A stretch of 64,000 nucleotides of DNA, from the NCBI GenBank assembly GCA_049724395.1, contig JAUGWO010000228.1, forward strand, positions 62,001 to 126,000, in the 5' to 3' direction. The position numbers were made by a program, and so were the translations under genes. The notes under the pieces were generated by a model. It was not told the DNA's origin, searched no databases, and was given only the letters and a program-made list of their open reading frames with translations. Below, in pieces: positions 42,901-54,573 of the stretch (the first letter of the stretch is position 1; each line of letters starts with the position of its first letter). This DNA is from Spongospora subterranea f. sp. subterranea (Eukaryota > Endomyxa: Phytomyxea > Phytomyxea > Plasmodiophorida).

Positions 42901-44683
42901 TTGGTTTTCTGAGAATCAACAGATGATACAAGAGTTGGAAGCGCAATTGAAGGAAAGAGATGAAACCATTCAGAGCTTACAGCAACGCGTTGAGATATTA
43001 CATCAACCAAAGACCAAATCATTGGGGTCAACGTCTAAAGTCAACCTGACAACCAAGCGACATATTCGTGAACTGGAACAGCAGGTGGCGACTTTGCAGA
43101 AAAACAACGGGCTGCGACGCACTGTCGCGGAACTGGTAAAAGCTGCTGGTCCCGACGAATTGCGTCAGATAGCCGGCCTTCAAAGTGTTGTTGATTCCTT
43201 GCGCCAAGAGCTGGCTGTGAAAGATGACGAGCATCTTATCGCCATCCGAGGCCTTCGTCAAGACTACGAAAAAATGCGATGTCAATATGATGAGCGCATC
43301 GCTCAATTGCTCATTGACCGAAAGGAAAACGCTCGCCCTCACGAACGTATTCGCGAGTTGGAGGCACAGATTGATACGATGCGAGAAACATATCGTAAAA
43401 AAACTCGCAGCGCTCCCGAAAAATCGGATTTGCCTTCGGATCCAGTCTATAATAGCGATGAAGTTGTTCATCTTCGCGCTCAACTCGACGAAGCGTCGCA
43501 GAACAATCGACTACTTCATGAGAAAATCAAGGTATTTTCGATGTCCAAGCATTTTTTTTCTTCTGATTTGACTTTTGTGTATTCCTGAACTTCGGGTTGA
43601 GACGAGGTTTGGAATGAAATTTCATGATCGATTTTACTTGTCAATATTTAGTTTGTTAGACGGGGAACTGGCCGGCCATGACCATATTTTATTGTTTGGG
43701 TAGCTGATTATGCTGTTTAGAATATATCGATGCAGTCAGATCAATATCTGAACCGGATTCAATCCTTGGAGACTCAAGCACAGTCTTATCTTTTATCAGC
43801 AAAACCTGCAGCCGAAACCAAGGAGTGCAGCTGTGTAAGTAGCGAATGGATCAGCACGTCATGCTGAATCTAACTACCGACCCAGGCAGAGTTTGTGGAC
43901 GAAGCACATGCACTTGAACAGCAAACTCTTAAGGACGAGGTGAATCGCTTGACCGAACTGACGGTTCAGATGGCGTCCCATCCTCAGGGTCCAGATACTA
44001 TGGCGTCTCAATATGTAATCGCATCTCCAAGTTTATTATCCCCATCCTTAACTTTTTTGATTATTCTTTGCGATAACGCTGTGAAAATTTCCAAGTATCG
44101 CGCATCGGGGTGTTGTGGATATTTTCGTCTATCAGTAATTAACGACTCCTCTGGCAGATGGTTGCATCGATGCAGTCCCAGCTCGACAATTGTCAACAAG
44201 AGAAACTGACTTTACGAGAGCGTTTGATCGAATCGCAATATGAAGTAACCAGGTGAGTATTCGACAGTTTTATGGTCACGTTATTAGCCTCCTTCTTGAG
44301 TTGTTTCTTAGCCAAGGTAGTCTTATTTCGGTTTTAGATTGAAAGCCGTTCCAAGTCGAGTGCAAGTGACCACCCTGGAACTAAAGCTGAACGATCTGGA
44401 GGCGAGGCATGCGCGCCGTGAAGCTTCATTACGCGACGCATTAGCGATGTTAGAGCTGCAGAGCGAGCAGCAAGCTAGGTCTAGCGTGCTCCAATATGAG
44501 GTAAACAATCAAAAACTCCCTATGGCTTTTCCTAATCACCGTTTGGTTATCATCAACTTATATCGTTATCATCCTTTTCAATCGCAGACTGTTCTCCGCC
44601 AGAAAAACTCGCAAATCTGCGAGTTCAAGGCTGAGCTGGATGGACTGTTGACGGCGTTAGCTGCGCTGCAAAAACAGCAATGA
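39917..44683 (+). CDS. CEP162: CEP162-like centriolar/ciliary coiled-coil protein, about 14 exons
   Basis: The ATG at 39917 is the first in frame. Exons follow with clean GT..AG junctions, for example 39917-~40022, ~40080-40178, ~40256-40338 and onward. There is a 50-base intron at 41609-41658 and acceptors before DRVRELERDK (~41890), DIRSEMQTME (~42161), IQDLRSAHLI (~42481), MIQELEAQLK (~42923) and TVLRQKNSQI (~44588). The N-terminal third is Ser/Pro-rich and acidic, probably disordered. From ~41890 to the stop at 44683 almost everything is heptad-type coiled coil. The C-terminus KNSQICEFKAELDGLLTALA matches what I recall of the CEP162 end, where the protein sits at centriole distal ends and helps start the transition zone. 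Position next to BBS9 agrees. The name is tentative; other long ciliary coiled-coil proteins are possible. Confidence 0.5.
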
Positions 44684-45143
44684 ATTTTGGCGAATTATAT
44701 ATATATATCAACGATCAATTCACAGTAAATTCATTTCCTGTGTGTCCAACTCGTGTGTCTTTCACTTTCAACCGTACTTGACTCGAGCCACTTCCACTGC
44801 CAATCGAAGTGACTCGCAGAAATCTCCCAACCGTCTCAACTTGCTTTTCTTGTATTGGAATTTCATAGTCCTGGAACTCTCTGGAAAGGACCCGGACAAA
44901 TATTCAACAACTTGGCATCTAAATCGATCGTTGAGTTTTGGTTGACAATAATGGAGAAGGTAATCCTGTCTCTGTGTAACAGTTGCTCATGTAAACAGGG
45001 CTGCAGCAGTTGGCCTCTCTGCATGTCCCTTGTTGTCGTGTTGGTCTGGTCGACTGGGGATGGGGCTGCCCCCGTTATCCCCTTTGTGGAACGTATTATG
45101 ATCATAACGATTTCCAGTAATCGTTTGATACAAAGGATAATCA
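44684..45143. promoter_or_regulatory. 460-bp spacer between CEP162-like and BBS9, probable BBS9 promoter
   Basis: Holds a short (AT)n run near 44697-44708 and no supported gene. Frames on both strands near 44855-45267 are shadows of the BBS9 first exon. Promoter function is inferred from position only. Confidence 0.35.
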
Positions 45144-48100
45144 ATGTCGCTGTTCCAGGTGCGAGAATGGTGGTCGACCACTGCGGATGGGCATGGCCGA
45201 TGATGACCTTCATTTCAGCAGGCGCGCCCTGTGTGTCGGAAATGTCGACAACCAGGTCCCCGCACAAGATAAAATTATCGTGGGATCTTTCGAAGGGATT
45301 CTGCGTGTTTATTCTCCTACACAGAGAGAAAACAAAATTGAAGATCTAATCGTCGAAATGAACCTTGGCCATCCCATTCTTCAGATAGAATGTGGTCGGT
45401 TTCTTCCGTAGGAAATCGATGTCAAAGTTTGTTTCATCATTCGCTTGTTTTCGCGAAAGACGTTTTCTGTCAGACCACTTGCAGCTTCCTGAAATGATTT
45501 GTGTTTTACAGAAACAAAATGGAGCTTGGAGTATGCGTTCTAAGTCCCGACTCTATCAAGGTGTATGAGTTGATTCCGGTTGGCGGTTTTGGTCAATCGT
45601 CGAAATATTACGAACTTGTTGCTCAATATGAACACAAATTAGCTTCATCAGCTCATAGTTTTGTATACGGCCAATTTGGCGGATATGGTACATCATTTTG
45701 AAATGTCAATATTGCTCCTCGTTATGCTCGCTTTGAACAATATTTTCATTGCCACTGCCGTATCGCCAATATATCCAGTTGTGTCTTCTAATACTTTGTG
45801 TTGGTCTAGAAAAGGACTCCATCTGTATTCAGTCAATGGATGGGAAGTTGTTCTTCTTCGAACAAGATGCAGTGTCTTTTACTAGCGCATTGCCCGACGT
45901 TCTTCTTCCTGGTCCTTTAGCCTATATATCTAGGACTGATTCGTTCGCTTTCATCAATTCTCAAATGTCATGTGAATGCTACTCGTACGATGTACCACAT
46001 TTTTCCTCATTGTTGAATGTTGAACCGTTTCTTCTCAATTTTTCTCTCATTCACAACCTTAAACTCAATCCATTTTTGTTTCACTTGAGAAGCCTGGCTG
46101 TCAGATCATGATATAAATTATACTCTCTACAGGTACCAAATGCTGGGAGCCTCAGTTCCAGGTAGTGCTCGGGGACAAGTCCTCGGCTCTGACAGAGATG
46201 CTTCTGAACGGTATCGACCTTCAATTCAACGTAGCTGGCTAGTAGACCTTGGCCAACATGCTGTAGACATATTAGTTGGCAGGTTTGCTGAATCTACTGC
46301 ACCTTCGCAATCAGACATTGTTGTTATTGGTGAAAGATCGCTAATAGTTTTGAAGACTCAGGTAAAATTCAGTACACAGAAGTGTTGAATAATTTGGCCT
46401 TAGTCTTTCAAAGGGGACACTAAGTATGCAAAAACTGTTGACTTTTAATCCGTCATGCAGCACAACATACCAAACAAGTCCAAACGGGGAATGTAAGAAC
46501 CAATAAGTGCACAATGCCCACATTTTGTGATGATCGTCTCAACGCAACTTTATATCGTTTTCCATTACCAACCTTCAATGGCTACGTCATCTCTGTTCTG
46601 TTTCCTCATGAGGTCATAGTCTCAATTGACACTCTTGTTCCGGTTATGAGAATTCACCATCTAACCGTGCTTGATCATGATATAGTTGGAACAAGAAGAA
46701 ACGTGATTATCGGAACGCACCAGAAGACCCTAATGGTGTATCGCGATTCTCAGATGATTTGGGCCGCAAGGACCAAACATGTCCCAATCTCTATTGCTGT
46801 CTCAAATTTCGGCGCTGTTCCAGGGATGATAGTTATCCTGTTTCAGAACGGGGAATTACAGATTTCATATCTTGGAACGGTATGCATTCAATCGTAACTG
46901 ACTCGCATTCACTGCTGCTTGCCTAATATTTGACGTAGGACCCAGCTCCTACAAGCAAAACAGTTCAAGAAGGCAAAGAAGTCGACTTCGCAAACGTCGC
47001 AATGGAATATCGTAATCTACAGAAAGCGATTAAAAACTCCATGAACTGTAAGTCTTTTACAGATTATTAATGTTCTACACATTCTGCAATGAAAGTGACA
47101 CTCTTTTTTCAGCAGGCACAGAAAGCGTATCAGACGGTTTCAACGTCACTGTTCATGTTCCGGGGCATGTCGATGGCCTTAAAGCTGCATCACTTGGAGT
47201 CGCAATGACCGGAAACGATGTTTTTCTCGACGCACATGCCACTCCAATCTGCATAACTGCAGTTGTACGAATTGCATACCAGCAACTGGATCCTATTGAC
47301 AATGTCATTATCAATGTTGAATCTGTCCCTGGGTTCATTACCGAATCAAATTCCTTCTGCATCCCTGACTTCGGTCCGTTTGTAAATTTGGTGCCATTAC
47401 CTGATACAACACTCTCTGGTCCCACCAGAATCGCTTTTACATTCCTTGACTGCTGAACCCAGGCTCTCAAGCTATTTGTGTTGACAGAATTTACAAAACT
47501 ATTCGATTCCTCCGTGTTAAACCTTTTGTGTTGAATTACAGAAACAATGAGTTTGAGACTGTCATTTTTCCCAAGCGCTTCCCCAAAATTTCGCATTGTT
47601 TTGGTGACTGTTTTTGAATTCGTTTTTTATCAGCCCCTAGGGGAAACGTCACCGTATCCTTCCCTATCAGGATCTTTGCAAGTAAAACCGTTCTGCCAGC
47701 TGTAAAAACCATGAAGGTATTCATTCAGGCAACAAACTGTGTACGCCGGTATTCGACACCCTGTCCTCCAGGTTGATGTATTATATACAAAGGAGGACGG
47801 GCAACCTCGTGTGATTTCTTCCTTGATTGTTCTTCCCTTTGAAATGGTTGCAGGCTTGATTCCGCCGATAAAAAATTCGAAACATTTTGTAAGAAAACGT
47901 TGTCATTTTATGTTTTTGTTTCCCTTCCAACTGTTCAATCCTTCTCGTTCGACTAACGCTTTTCAAACTTCTCATGCTTTCCGGTTTCCGACACTTGACA
48001 CGACTTGTCAATCCGCAGGTCACGATTGATACAAACAGGCCAGCACCAGCAACGTTAAAAGAATTGTTTTCCAGTATGTCTGAAAATGACGTTCCCAATA

Positions 48101-49264
48101 TTTTTAGCGTTCGATATTATGGTCGCGGTATCGACTCAACCATAATCCTATCCAAAAATGCTGGTCAGTAAACGTCCGCAACACTGCTTCATGCTTCAGT
48201 TTCTCTCTGAAGTGGAATTTTACAGGACGATTTCGCATTCAATCTAGTGAGTTCGTTGGGCTCCACTTGCTTACTTCGGAACTAATCGACAAGTTGTATC
48301 GATACTGGAACGCGCCTGGTGAGGTTCAGGTATCACTTTCACTGGCAATTGTTTGGCGCGATTTGTTTTGTTTTTAGGATCAATCAATTCAATCGTTTGT
48401 TTGTCTTTTTTGCCATTAGATACGGTTTTGTAATTTCAGCATTACACCCTTTACTATTTGATTTTTTCAAACTCAACTTACACCATGATGCTAAAATATG
48501 ATTCAACAGACTCAGGCAATGTCTGAAAGTGGGCCATTGCAGTTATCGTTGGATGGTGCTTTGCCTTTCGATGACATTGGATGTATTATTGAAGTGCACC
48601 TGAAAGCCAGACAAGAAATCGCCACCCGTGGCAAGGAGATGGAGAGGCTAGCTCGTCAGTTACGCGTTATTCAAAAACGGCTCCTGGCTCGATACAAAGA
48701 TGCAACACCTTCTCCATTATGCAATGTACGTGCATTGACTGAATTATCTCTTCAATCCTAGCACCATTCGCTTACAATATGTTCTTCATCGTATATGAAA
48801 GCTGATTATTTTTTCAGCTTGATGTGCTGCTTCGGGAGACGTTGCAAGCACTGATTGCGAATGCAGATGTGGTTCGCACCCGCCAGATTGACGTAGCTCA
48901 AAGCGGCAACGAATTGTCCAGTGCAATGGCCTTTTTATGCAATCTCCTGACAATGACATATGGCATGAATGAAGAGAACACCTCATGCTTACGCTCATAT
49001 TTTACTCATATTATTGACGATGGGGTCGATCAGGGATGGGAAGAGCGACTCGAGGCAGCTATTTCTTATTTGCTAACAAGTGCGGATCGTAAGACTTCGA
49101 TGAGCATGGCGACAGAATTGGTATTACCCTCAAGCGACGCTAAAACTCTAAGAAAGCACATGAAATCTGTTTGCGATCGTGTGGCAAAAGGATCTTTGGA
49201 ACTGCATAACCAGCCAGCTGTGAAAAAAGTAAAATCAAAATCAATTAGGCTGGCGGCACAATAG
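45144..49264 (+). CDS. BBS9: BBS9 (PTHB1), BBSome subunit, at least 12 exons
   Basis: The ATG at 45144 gives MSLFQVREWWSTTADG, matching the invariant BBS9 N-terminus. Then come LCVGNVDN and QDKIIVGSFEG, and after introns with GT..AG ends (45408-45511; 45688-45809; 45985-46132) the propeller blocks ICIQSMDGKLFFFEQD and VLLPGPLAYISRTDSFAF. Later exons hold VIIGTHQKTLMVYRDS, LQISYLGT, the middle Ig-like/hinge region (VTIDTNRPAP) and the C-terminal helical part (RQLRVIQKRLLARYKDATPS; AAISYLLTSAD), stop at 49262-49264. BBS9 is the scaffold of the BBSome, the coat that moves membrane proteins in and out of cilia. Oddities: the first exon needs a 1-base shift or tiny intron between 45180 and 45228, and the junction between 46361 and 46600 is unresolved. 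Assignment is firm. Confidence 0.95.
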
Positions 49265-49665
49265 CAGCGCAAACCATATGATAAATGAAACGGTCATTAC
49301 AAGGAAAATAACGTCAGAAACAGAGCAAAACTTTGAAGAAAACGCAAAGCGCTGAACATCTAACTGGCAACCTTCATTGAACGGAGGGCATGGATCATGG
49401 TATGCCAGAGTACTGATAACTTTCGAAAGCGCACACCCCAACCGTTACCATTTTAGCAGCGTACCCGCTTGCGTTGATCTAAAACAGACCAGGATCTTAC
49501 AAAAAAATCGTTTATCAAGCAGCTCAGATCATTGAAAGTTATTACTAGCACAAAACGCAAATAAAATTACGACTGCCTAAACTGCGTTGATAAGCGATAA
49601 GAAACGGATTTATTACTTCGAGTGGAACCGTTAACCCACATGAGTTATGTATTTTCTCTGTTCAT
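49265..49665. other. Convergent 3' intergenic region between BBS9 and STT3
   Basis: Both genes end toward this 400-bp gap. No gene. Terminators or poly(A) sites are presumably here, with AATAAA-like AAATAAAATT at about 49559 usable on the plus strand. Confidence 0.4.
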
Positions 49666-52600
49666 CTATAAATTTTCACGTGGTTTGACACTAGTAAAAG
49701 CAGTCAGATGCGAAAGGGTATTAAAGAAAGTCAGGAAATGCATACCGATAAATGCGGACCATCCAATGCTCGCTAGTGAATGCCTCCTCTAAATACCGAA
49801 ATTTGATGTCTTTATGGCCTATGTGACAGTTGCGTACTCGATCGTAACCGCCCTGAGATGACAAACCAGCTCAATCGCTTGCAAGAAGAAGCAACCGCAA
49901 ACCAAGATTCGCAGTCAACAAAATTGCTGAAATTCTTTTAGGAAAATCTTTAAAGAAATTGTCCGTGCCAAACTCTGTTCAGCGTGTGAAAGAACAGAGT
50001 TTAAATTAATCATTTAATGTCCGCATTGAGCCACTAATGTTAAAAAACCCTTACTTGAGAGTCCCAGGATGAGCGGATCTCGCCGAACCGGTAGTAGCAC
50101 ATCGAATACATGAGCGAATTTTTCATGCGGTCTGAAACAGATTCGTCCACACGAAACTCGCCATTGCGATTAAAATATTCGCTTTCAACAACCTAAACCC
50201 GACGTTAGGTTGATAAAACATGAACGAACGGATATTAAAAAAAACTAGTATATGTGTGACTGGAGGGGAATCAAAATTTAAGGGGGAAAAAGCAAAGTTG
50301 ATATTTGCTTTTAGGGAAAGAAAATTTGATAGTGCAGTAACCTCAGGATATACGCCACCGGAAATGCGCACCATCCATAAGAATTTATTGATATCGTCAG
50401 ATGAGAACCCCACCATACCACCAAAAACAACTGAAGGTACGTAATAATGAGAAAAAAGCGGCTGGAAGAACCATTATGTACCGAGCAAATATTTGACATC
50501 CAAAGATCGAATGATTTCAATGGCACGATCTTCGTCTGATGACATGACAAGACCCACCGTGGCGATATGCGTATTGTTCCGCGTATTGTTATCAACAATA
50601 ACACTATAAGCAGACCGACATTGGAAAACGACTTCATAAAGCTAAAATTTTTGAAAAAGTAAAGACGAAATTACCTTCGATTACCCATACCGGTGATCTG
50701 ATATCCATAATCCCACCAGCTGAGAATTTGGGCATCCGGTTCGGTGTTGTGGTTGAGCCATTGGTACGATTCACGAAAATCGTCAAAAATTGTAAGAGAA
50801 CCATCACGCCCCTTTGCTGAAAGCACAACCTACACCGAAGTATGAGCCTGACGGGTTAAAACGAGTTCCAACGAGGAATACAACAAATAAACGACAATAC
50901 ATTGTGTTACGTAGACGAAGAAAAACGAGTGTAGAGGTTTTGCAAAACCCAAACAAAAAGTTGACCAAATATATACATGAAAATATGTCCTGTAACAAAC
51001 GATACCGAAGAAATCGGAATGCTGTTCTCAACAAACCTGGGGAGATGAATACATGTTGGCCGACATCCAGGTGCAGTGAGGTACAAAGAAGAAGAACATG
51101 ACGACGAATATCAATAAAACGCCAATACAGATTGGAGCAGCAACTGTAGAATGAAAGGCAGTTGATTAACGATGGAGACACACAAGAAGTCGAGCACCTT
51201 TTTTAACATGATATTTTCGGTACCAATCTCGCTGTTCCTCTTGTGTTCCTTGATAAGGACGACCTAACACAACGGTTTCCGACGTGTTTTTGGAAGGGGA
51301 TGAATCGGAAAGCGAGGAAGGCATGGTCAAAATATGGCAAAATGTAAGTAGGGTTTCGGAGACGCCAATTCCTGCCAAAACACAAACGATTGGCGATATG
51401 ACCAGCATAAGGCGGATCATGATCGACGCAAAATACGCCGAGAACAACATGTATAGGATCAAAAACAGGTTGGTGTCTGATACCGACCAGAAGACATCTG
51501 CAAAAACAGGGGCAACACATCAGGATATAAGATATATATATATGGGAGACATAAAAGCAAAAAATGAAACAGAACAAAGGTAAGGTCACGAACAATATAT
51601 GCCGGCAGGAACTAGCGCGACCATCATGTGCAAGTCCAAGAAAAAAGTGAGCCACTTCGTAGGCTGGTGCTCGGATACACTTTTGACAATAGCGATATTT
51701 GTGGTGGCACCCATCAGTGACTTCAATCGACCCGTAAGGAATGGAACAGTTCCGGTCAAAGCCAATCCGATCACTCCAACTATACTAATCGCCACCGTGG
51801 CGCCAATCATTTTCAATATTGATCGAAACTAAATACGAAAATAAGTTAATAAAGCACAGCAAATAGGCATGAAAATCGGTTTGAAAATATGACCAAAGAC
51901 AAACCGTACAAGAAAGCACGTCGGAAGCTGTGGTTTACCTGAGCGCGAGAAACACGGGAATGCACAAAGTTGAGGAATGCATAGACTTGTAAAAGGCAAA
52001 AGACACCGGCAGCCGGTACATGTTCAGGTGACGATGTTGACACTGGCTGAAAGCCAACGAACATAACTGCACGATAAGCATAAACATCACTGTAGATGGT
52101 AGTTGTTATGAGACGGCGTAGTTACTCACTTTGCATGGATATCAACAGACCGAGTATGTACCACGTGCAATACGCAACATACAATCGAGGAGAATAACGA
52201 CCGCAAATTACTGCAGAAAGAAACTTCAATAAAAAAGCAACCTGATTAAAAAAACTGAAAAACGCAGTAACATAGATTGCCGTAATGTTGCAATGAACAA
52301 ATCAGAATGTATACCAAGGGCGAAAGCATGGACGGCAATAATATTCCAAACAAAGACATATCCGCCCCATGCTGCAACCATATATCCATATGCTAAGGCA
52401 CAGGCAGCTGACCAAAGCAATGACCCTGTATCGACGGCAATGAGCCAGAGCCAAAACGTGCAAACCAAGGCGAAGATAGCGACAGCCTCGTTATCATATG
52501 ATCCGGCAACAGAACGTGATATATATCTATTAGAATTTCCGATTAAAAATCTGAAGCAAAGGCCGGAATAAAACGAAACAACAAAAGGGTAAAGAAATTT

Positions 52601-53456
52601 CAGAATTACAATTGCAACATGAAGGAACGAACCCAGGAGCGATGGCCATGAATGCAGCAGCAACCAATCCTGCAGCACGGGTCCAAACCTGTTTCGTTAA
52701 CAGGTACGTCACGATTGACGTGTTAGATGCCATGAATGGCGCCAATAAAACACAGACGTTTCGAATATCAACTGGCAAGTTTAAATAATGTAGTATCTTG
52801 TATAAAACAGCGGCGGTCCACATCAATCCTAATACAGATCGAAAAGGGGACAAATCAGTTATGGCATTTCGGCTGTCATAAAAAATCAGCGATTTCACAA
52901 CTAAAGCTTTGAAGGCACATCAAACAAGAATGTTTAAACCCGAAAAGCTATTTGAAACCAAAGGCAAACTCTAATTAAAACATTGGGCAAAAATCCAAAT
53001 ACAAAATGAGATTGTCAATATGATGCAAGAGCGAAAACCTGGTTGGCAACTGGGTTCATATATAAACAGTAATATTGTTAGAATTACCGGGATATATAGT
53101 ACCACCAATATATCGACCATATGGATACCAGGACATCTCATCAAACCAGTTATGAAACTCGTAAAACCCTTCCGATACGAGATATTTCGTTGTTCGGAAA
53201 TTGAACCACGGATCGAATTCGTGAATAACACTCTCATGCCGGAGAACGCTAAACAATCGCACACAGAACGCTGCGGGACAAATAATCAGCCCGAATCAAA
53301 TGCGAATAGATTTCAAAAAATCAATGACAATAGAGCAAAAACAGAATCGGGAGATAAGATGATGACGATTAGTCTACCTAAAACGTATATACAGGCAAGG
53401 ATTAGCGCCTGGAAAACAAACTCGTTTTTGCCCGAGAAGTTGGCGAGTTTGGCCAT
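49666..53456 (-). CDS. STT3: Oligosaccharyltransferase catalytic subunit STT3, multi-exon
   Basis: The ATG at 53456 ([20 protein letters not shown]) starts the first membrane helix. Exon 1 ends at about 53370. Then come [20 protein letters not shown] (with the catalytic first-loop DxD-type Asp), [15 protein letters not shown] and GGTIYPG. Later exons give [70 protein letters not shown] and [10 protein letters not shown] (the external-loop Glu). The peptide-binding signature [14 protein letters not shown] comes near 50690-50720, then [34 protein letters not shown] and the stop at 49666. STT3 moves the dolichol-linked glycan onto Asn-X-Ser/Thr in the ER. The C-terminus after the last motif is very short. 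The DNNTWNN motif reads DNNTRNN here. Confidence 0.95.
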
Positions 53457-53735
53457 TGACCCGATTGTTGGTTAACAAACGAATCTGTGATGATAATGAG
53501 GTGATGATGATAGTGGTGTTGTGAGATAAGTCACCTGTCACCCTCTGAAAACGCAATCAATTACTGCGCGATTGGTGCAACGTATACTGTACCAAACAGA
53601 CAGGATCATACTAACGCACATTGTGCACATTCACAGTTGCGCAATAAAGATTCACTGACGGCGCCAAAATCCAGGAACAGGAACAAGGCTGTGACAGTTT
53701 CTACATTTGGTTTCATGAAATGTCAAATTCATTTG
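53457..53735. promoter_or_regulatory. STT3 upstream region
   Basis: No gene. Presumed promoter of STT3 on the minus strand, by position only. It ends at the inverted duplication that starts at 53736. Confidence 0.3.
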
Positions 53736-53860
53736 CTGCGGAGCACGAGGGCTTTGTCATCGAATCCAATTGCGAGGACATTACACCGCCAACGTTGGAG
53801 CGGTTCATATCGTTGCGCCTCGACGACCTACCGGATGAAGCCCGACTCGTGGTCATCGAT
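53736..53860 (+). repeat. Inverted duplication, left 125-bp arm
   Basis: Reverse complement of 54101-54225, full length with two mismatches (near its inner end, CCACGAG against CTACGAC). Its reading frame, SNCEDITPPTLERFISLRLD, is open in both arms and looks like real protein-coding sequence, most likely a captured piece of a gene. I do not recognise the gene. Confidence 0.95.
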
Positions 53861-53885
53861 TTGAACAAAAAAACAAACATCAGTC

Positions 53886-54023
53886 TAATGAAAGTGCCCC
53901 AGGCACCTCCATTCGATTGCATGAAGTCTAATGAAAGTGCCCCAGGCATCTCCATGAAAGTGCCCCAGGCATCTCCATGAAAGTGCCCCAGGCATCTCCA
54001 TGAAAGTGCCCCAGGCACCTCCA
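53886..54023 (+). repeat. 23-bp minisatellite inside the inverted duplication
   Basis: Unit ATCTCCATGAAAGTGCCCCA + GGC, about four to five copies with C/T variation (CACCTCC or CATCTCC), plus a variant first unit separated by ATTCGATTGCATGAAGTCTA. Confidence 0.9.
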
Positions 54024-54100
54024 GTGGCTGACAAAACTTGAACGAAAAACAATTTGAAACATCTTTGGTGTTTGGGTGAAATACCTGATTCCAAGGGGGC

Positions 54101-54225
54101 ATCGATGACTACGACTCGGGCTTCATCCGGTAGGTCGTCGAGGCGCAACGATATGAACCGCTCCAACGTTGGCGGTGTAATGTCCTCGCAATTGGATTCG
54201 ATGACAAAGCCCTCGTGCTCCGCAG
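54101..54225 (-). repeat. Inverted duplication, right 125-bp arm
   Basis: Inverse copy of 53736-53860. A second, shorter inverted pair follows: AACAAACATCAGTCTAATGA at about 53871-53890 pairs with its reverse complement at about 54256-54275. Confidence 0.95.
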
Positions 54226-54276
54226 TGGAAATGACAAAACCACAGGTTAAACACTTTCATTAGACTGATGTTTGTT

Positions 54277-54573
54277 TAACTCGCCTCTCTTCCTGTGAAT
54301 GTCAGACATGAGTCGGGGTGAAAGAATTAGATGAATGGCGCCATAGTTCGACCAGCCTTCGTTCCAGAAAAAAAACCGTTTAATATTGTGGTTATAATTG
54401 GCTTGTGTCGGCATTGGTAGCAATCAGAAGTTAATCTTATTTGTGTCGATTGTTCTTTCTGAGATACGAAATTAACATTTGAAGAAATGAATTGGAGGAC
54501 TCAAAAAATATCATCACAATTCAATCGAATTCTGGAAAACGGCAATAGAACATTGAGTGTATAAAGATATGAT
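54277..54573. other. Intergenic 3' flank of GlnRS
   Basis: Nothing recognised. AT-rich with no open frame of note. Confidence 0.3.

Noticed and set aside
44863-45267. 134-codon minus-strand frame before and over BBS9 exon 1
   Set aside because: It overlaps the conserved BBS9 start on the other strand and has no motif.
53713-54263. Open frames on both strands in the inverted duplication
   Set aside because: Each begins in one arm and runs into the minisatellite. The shared arm looks like a copied gene piece, but no complete gene is present.
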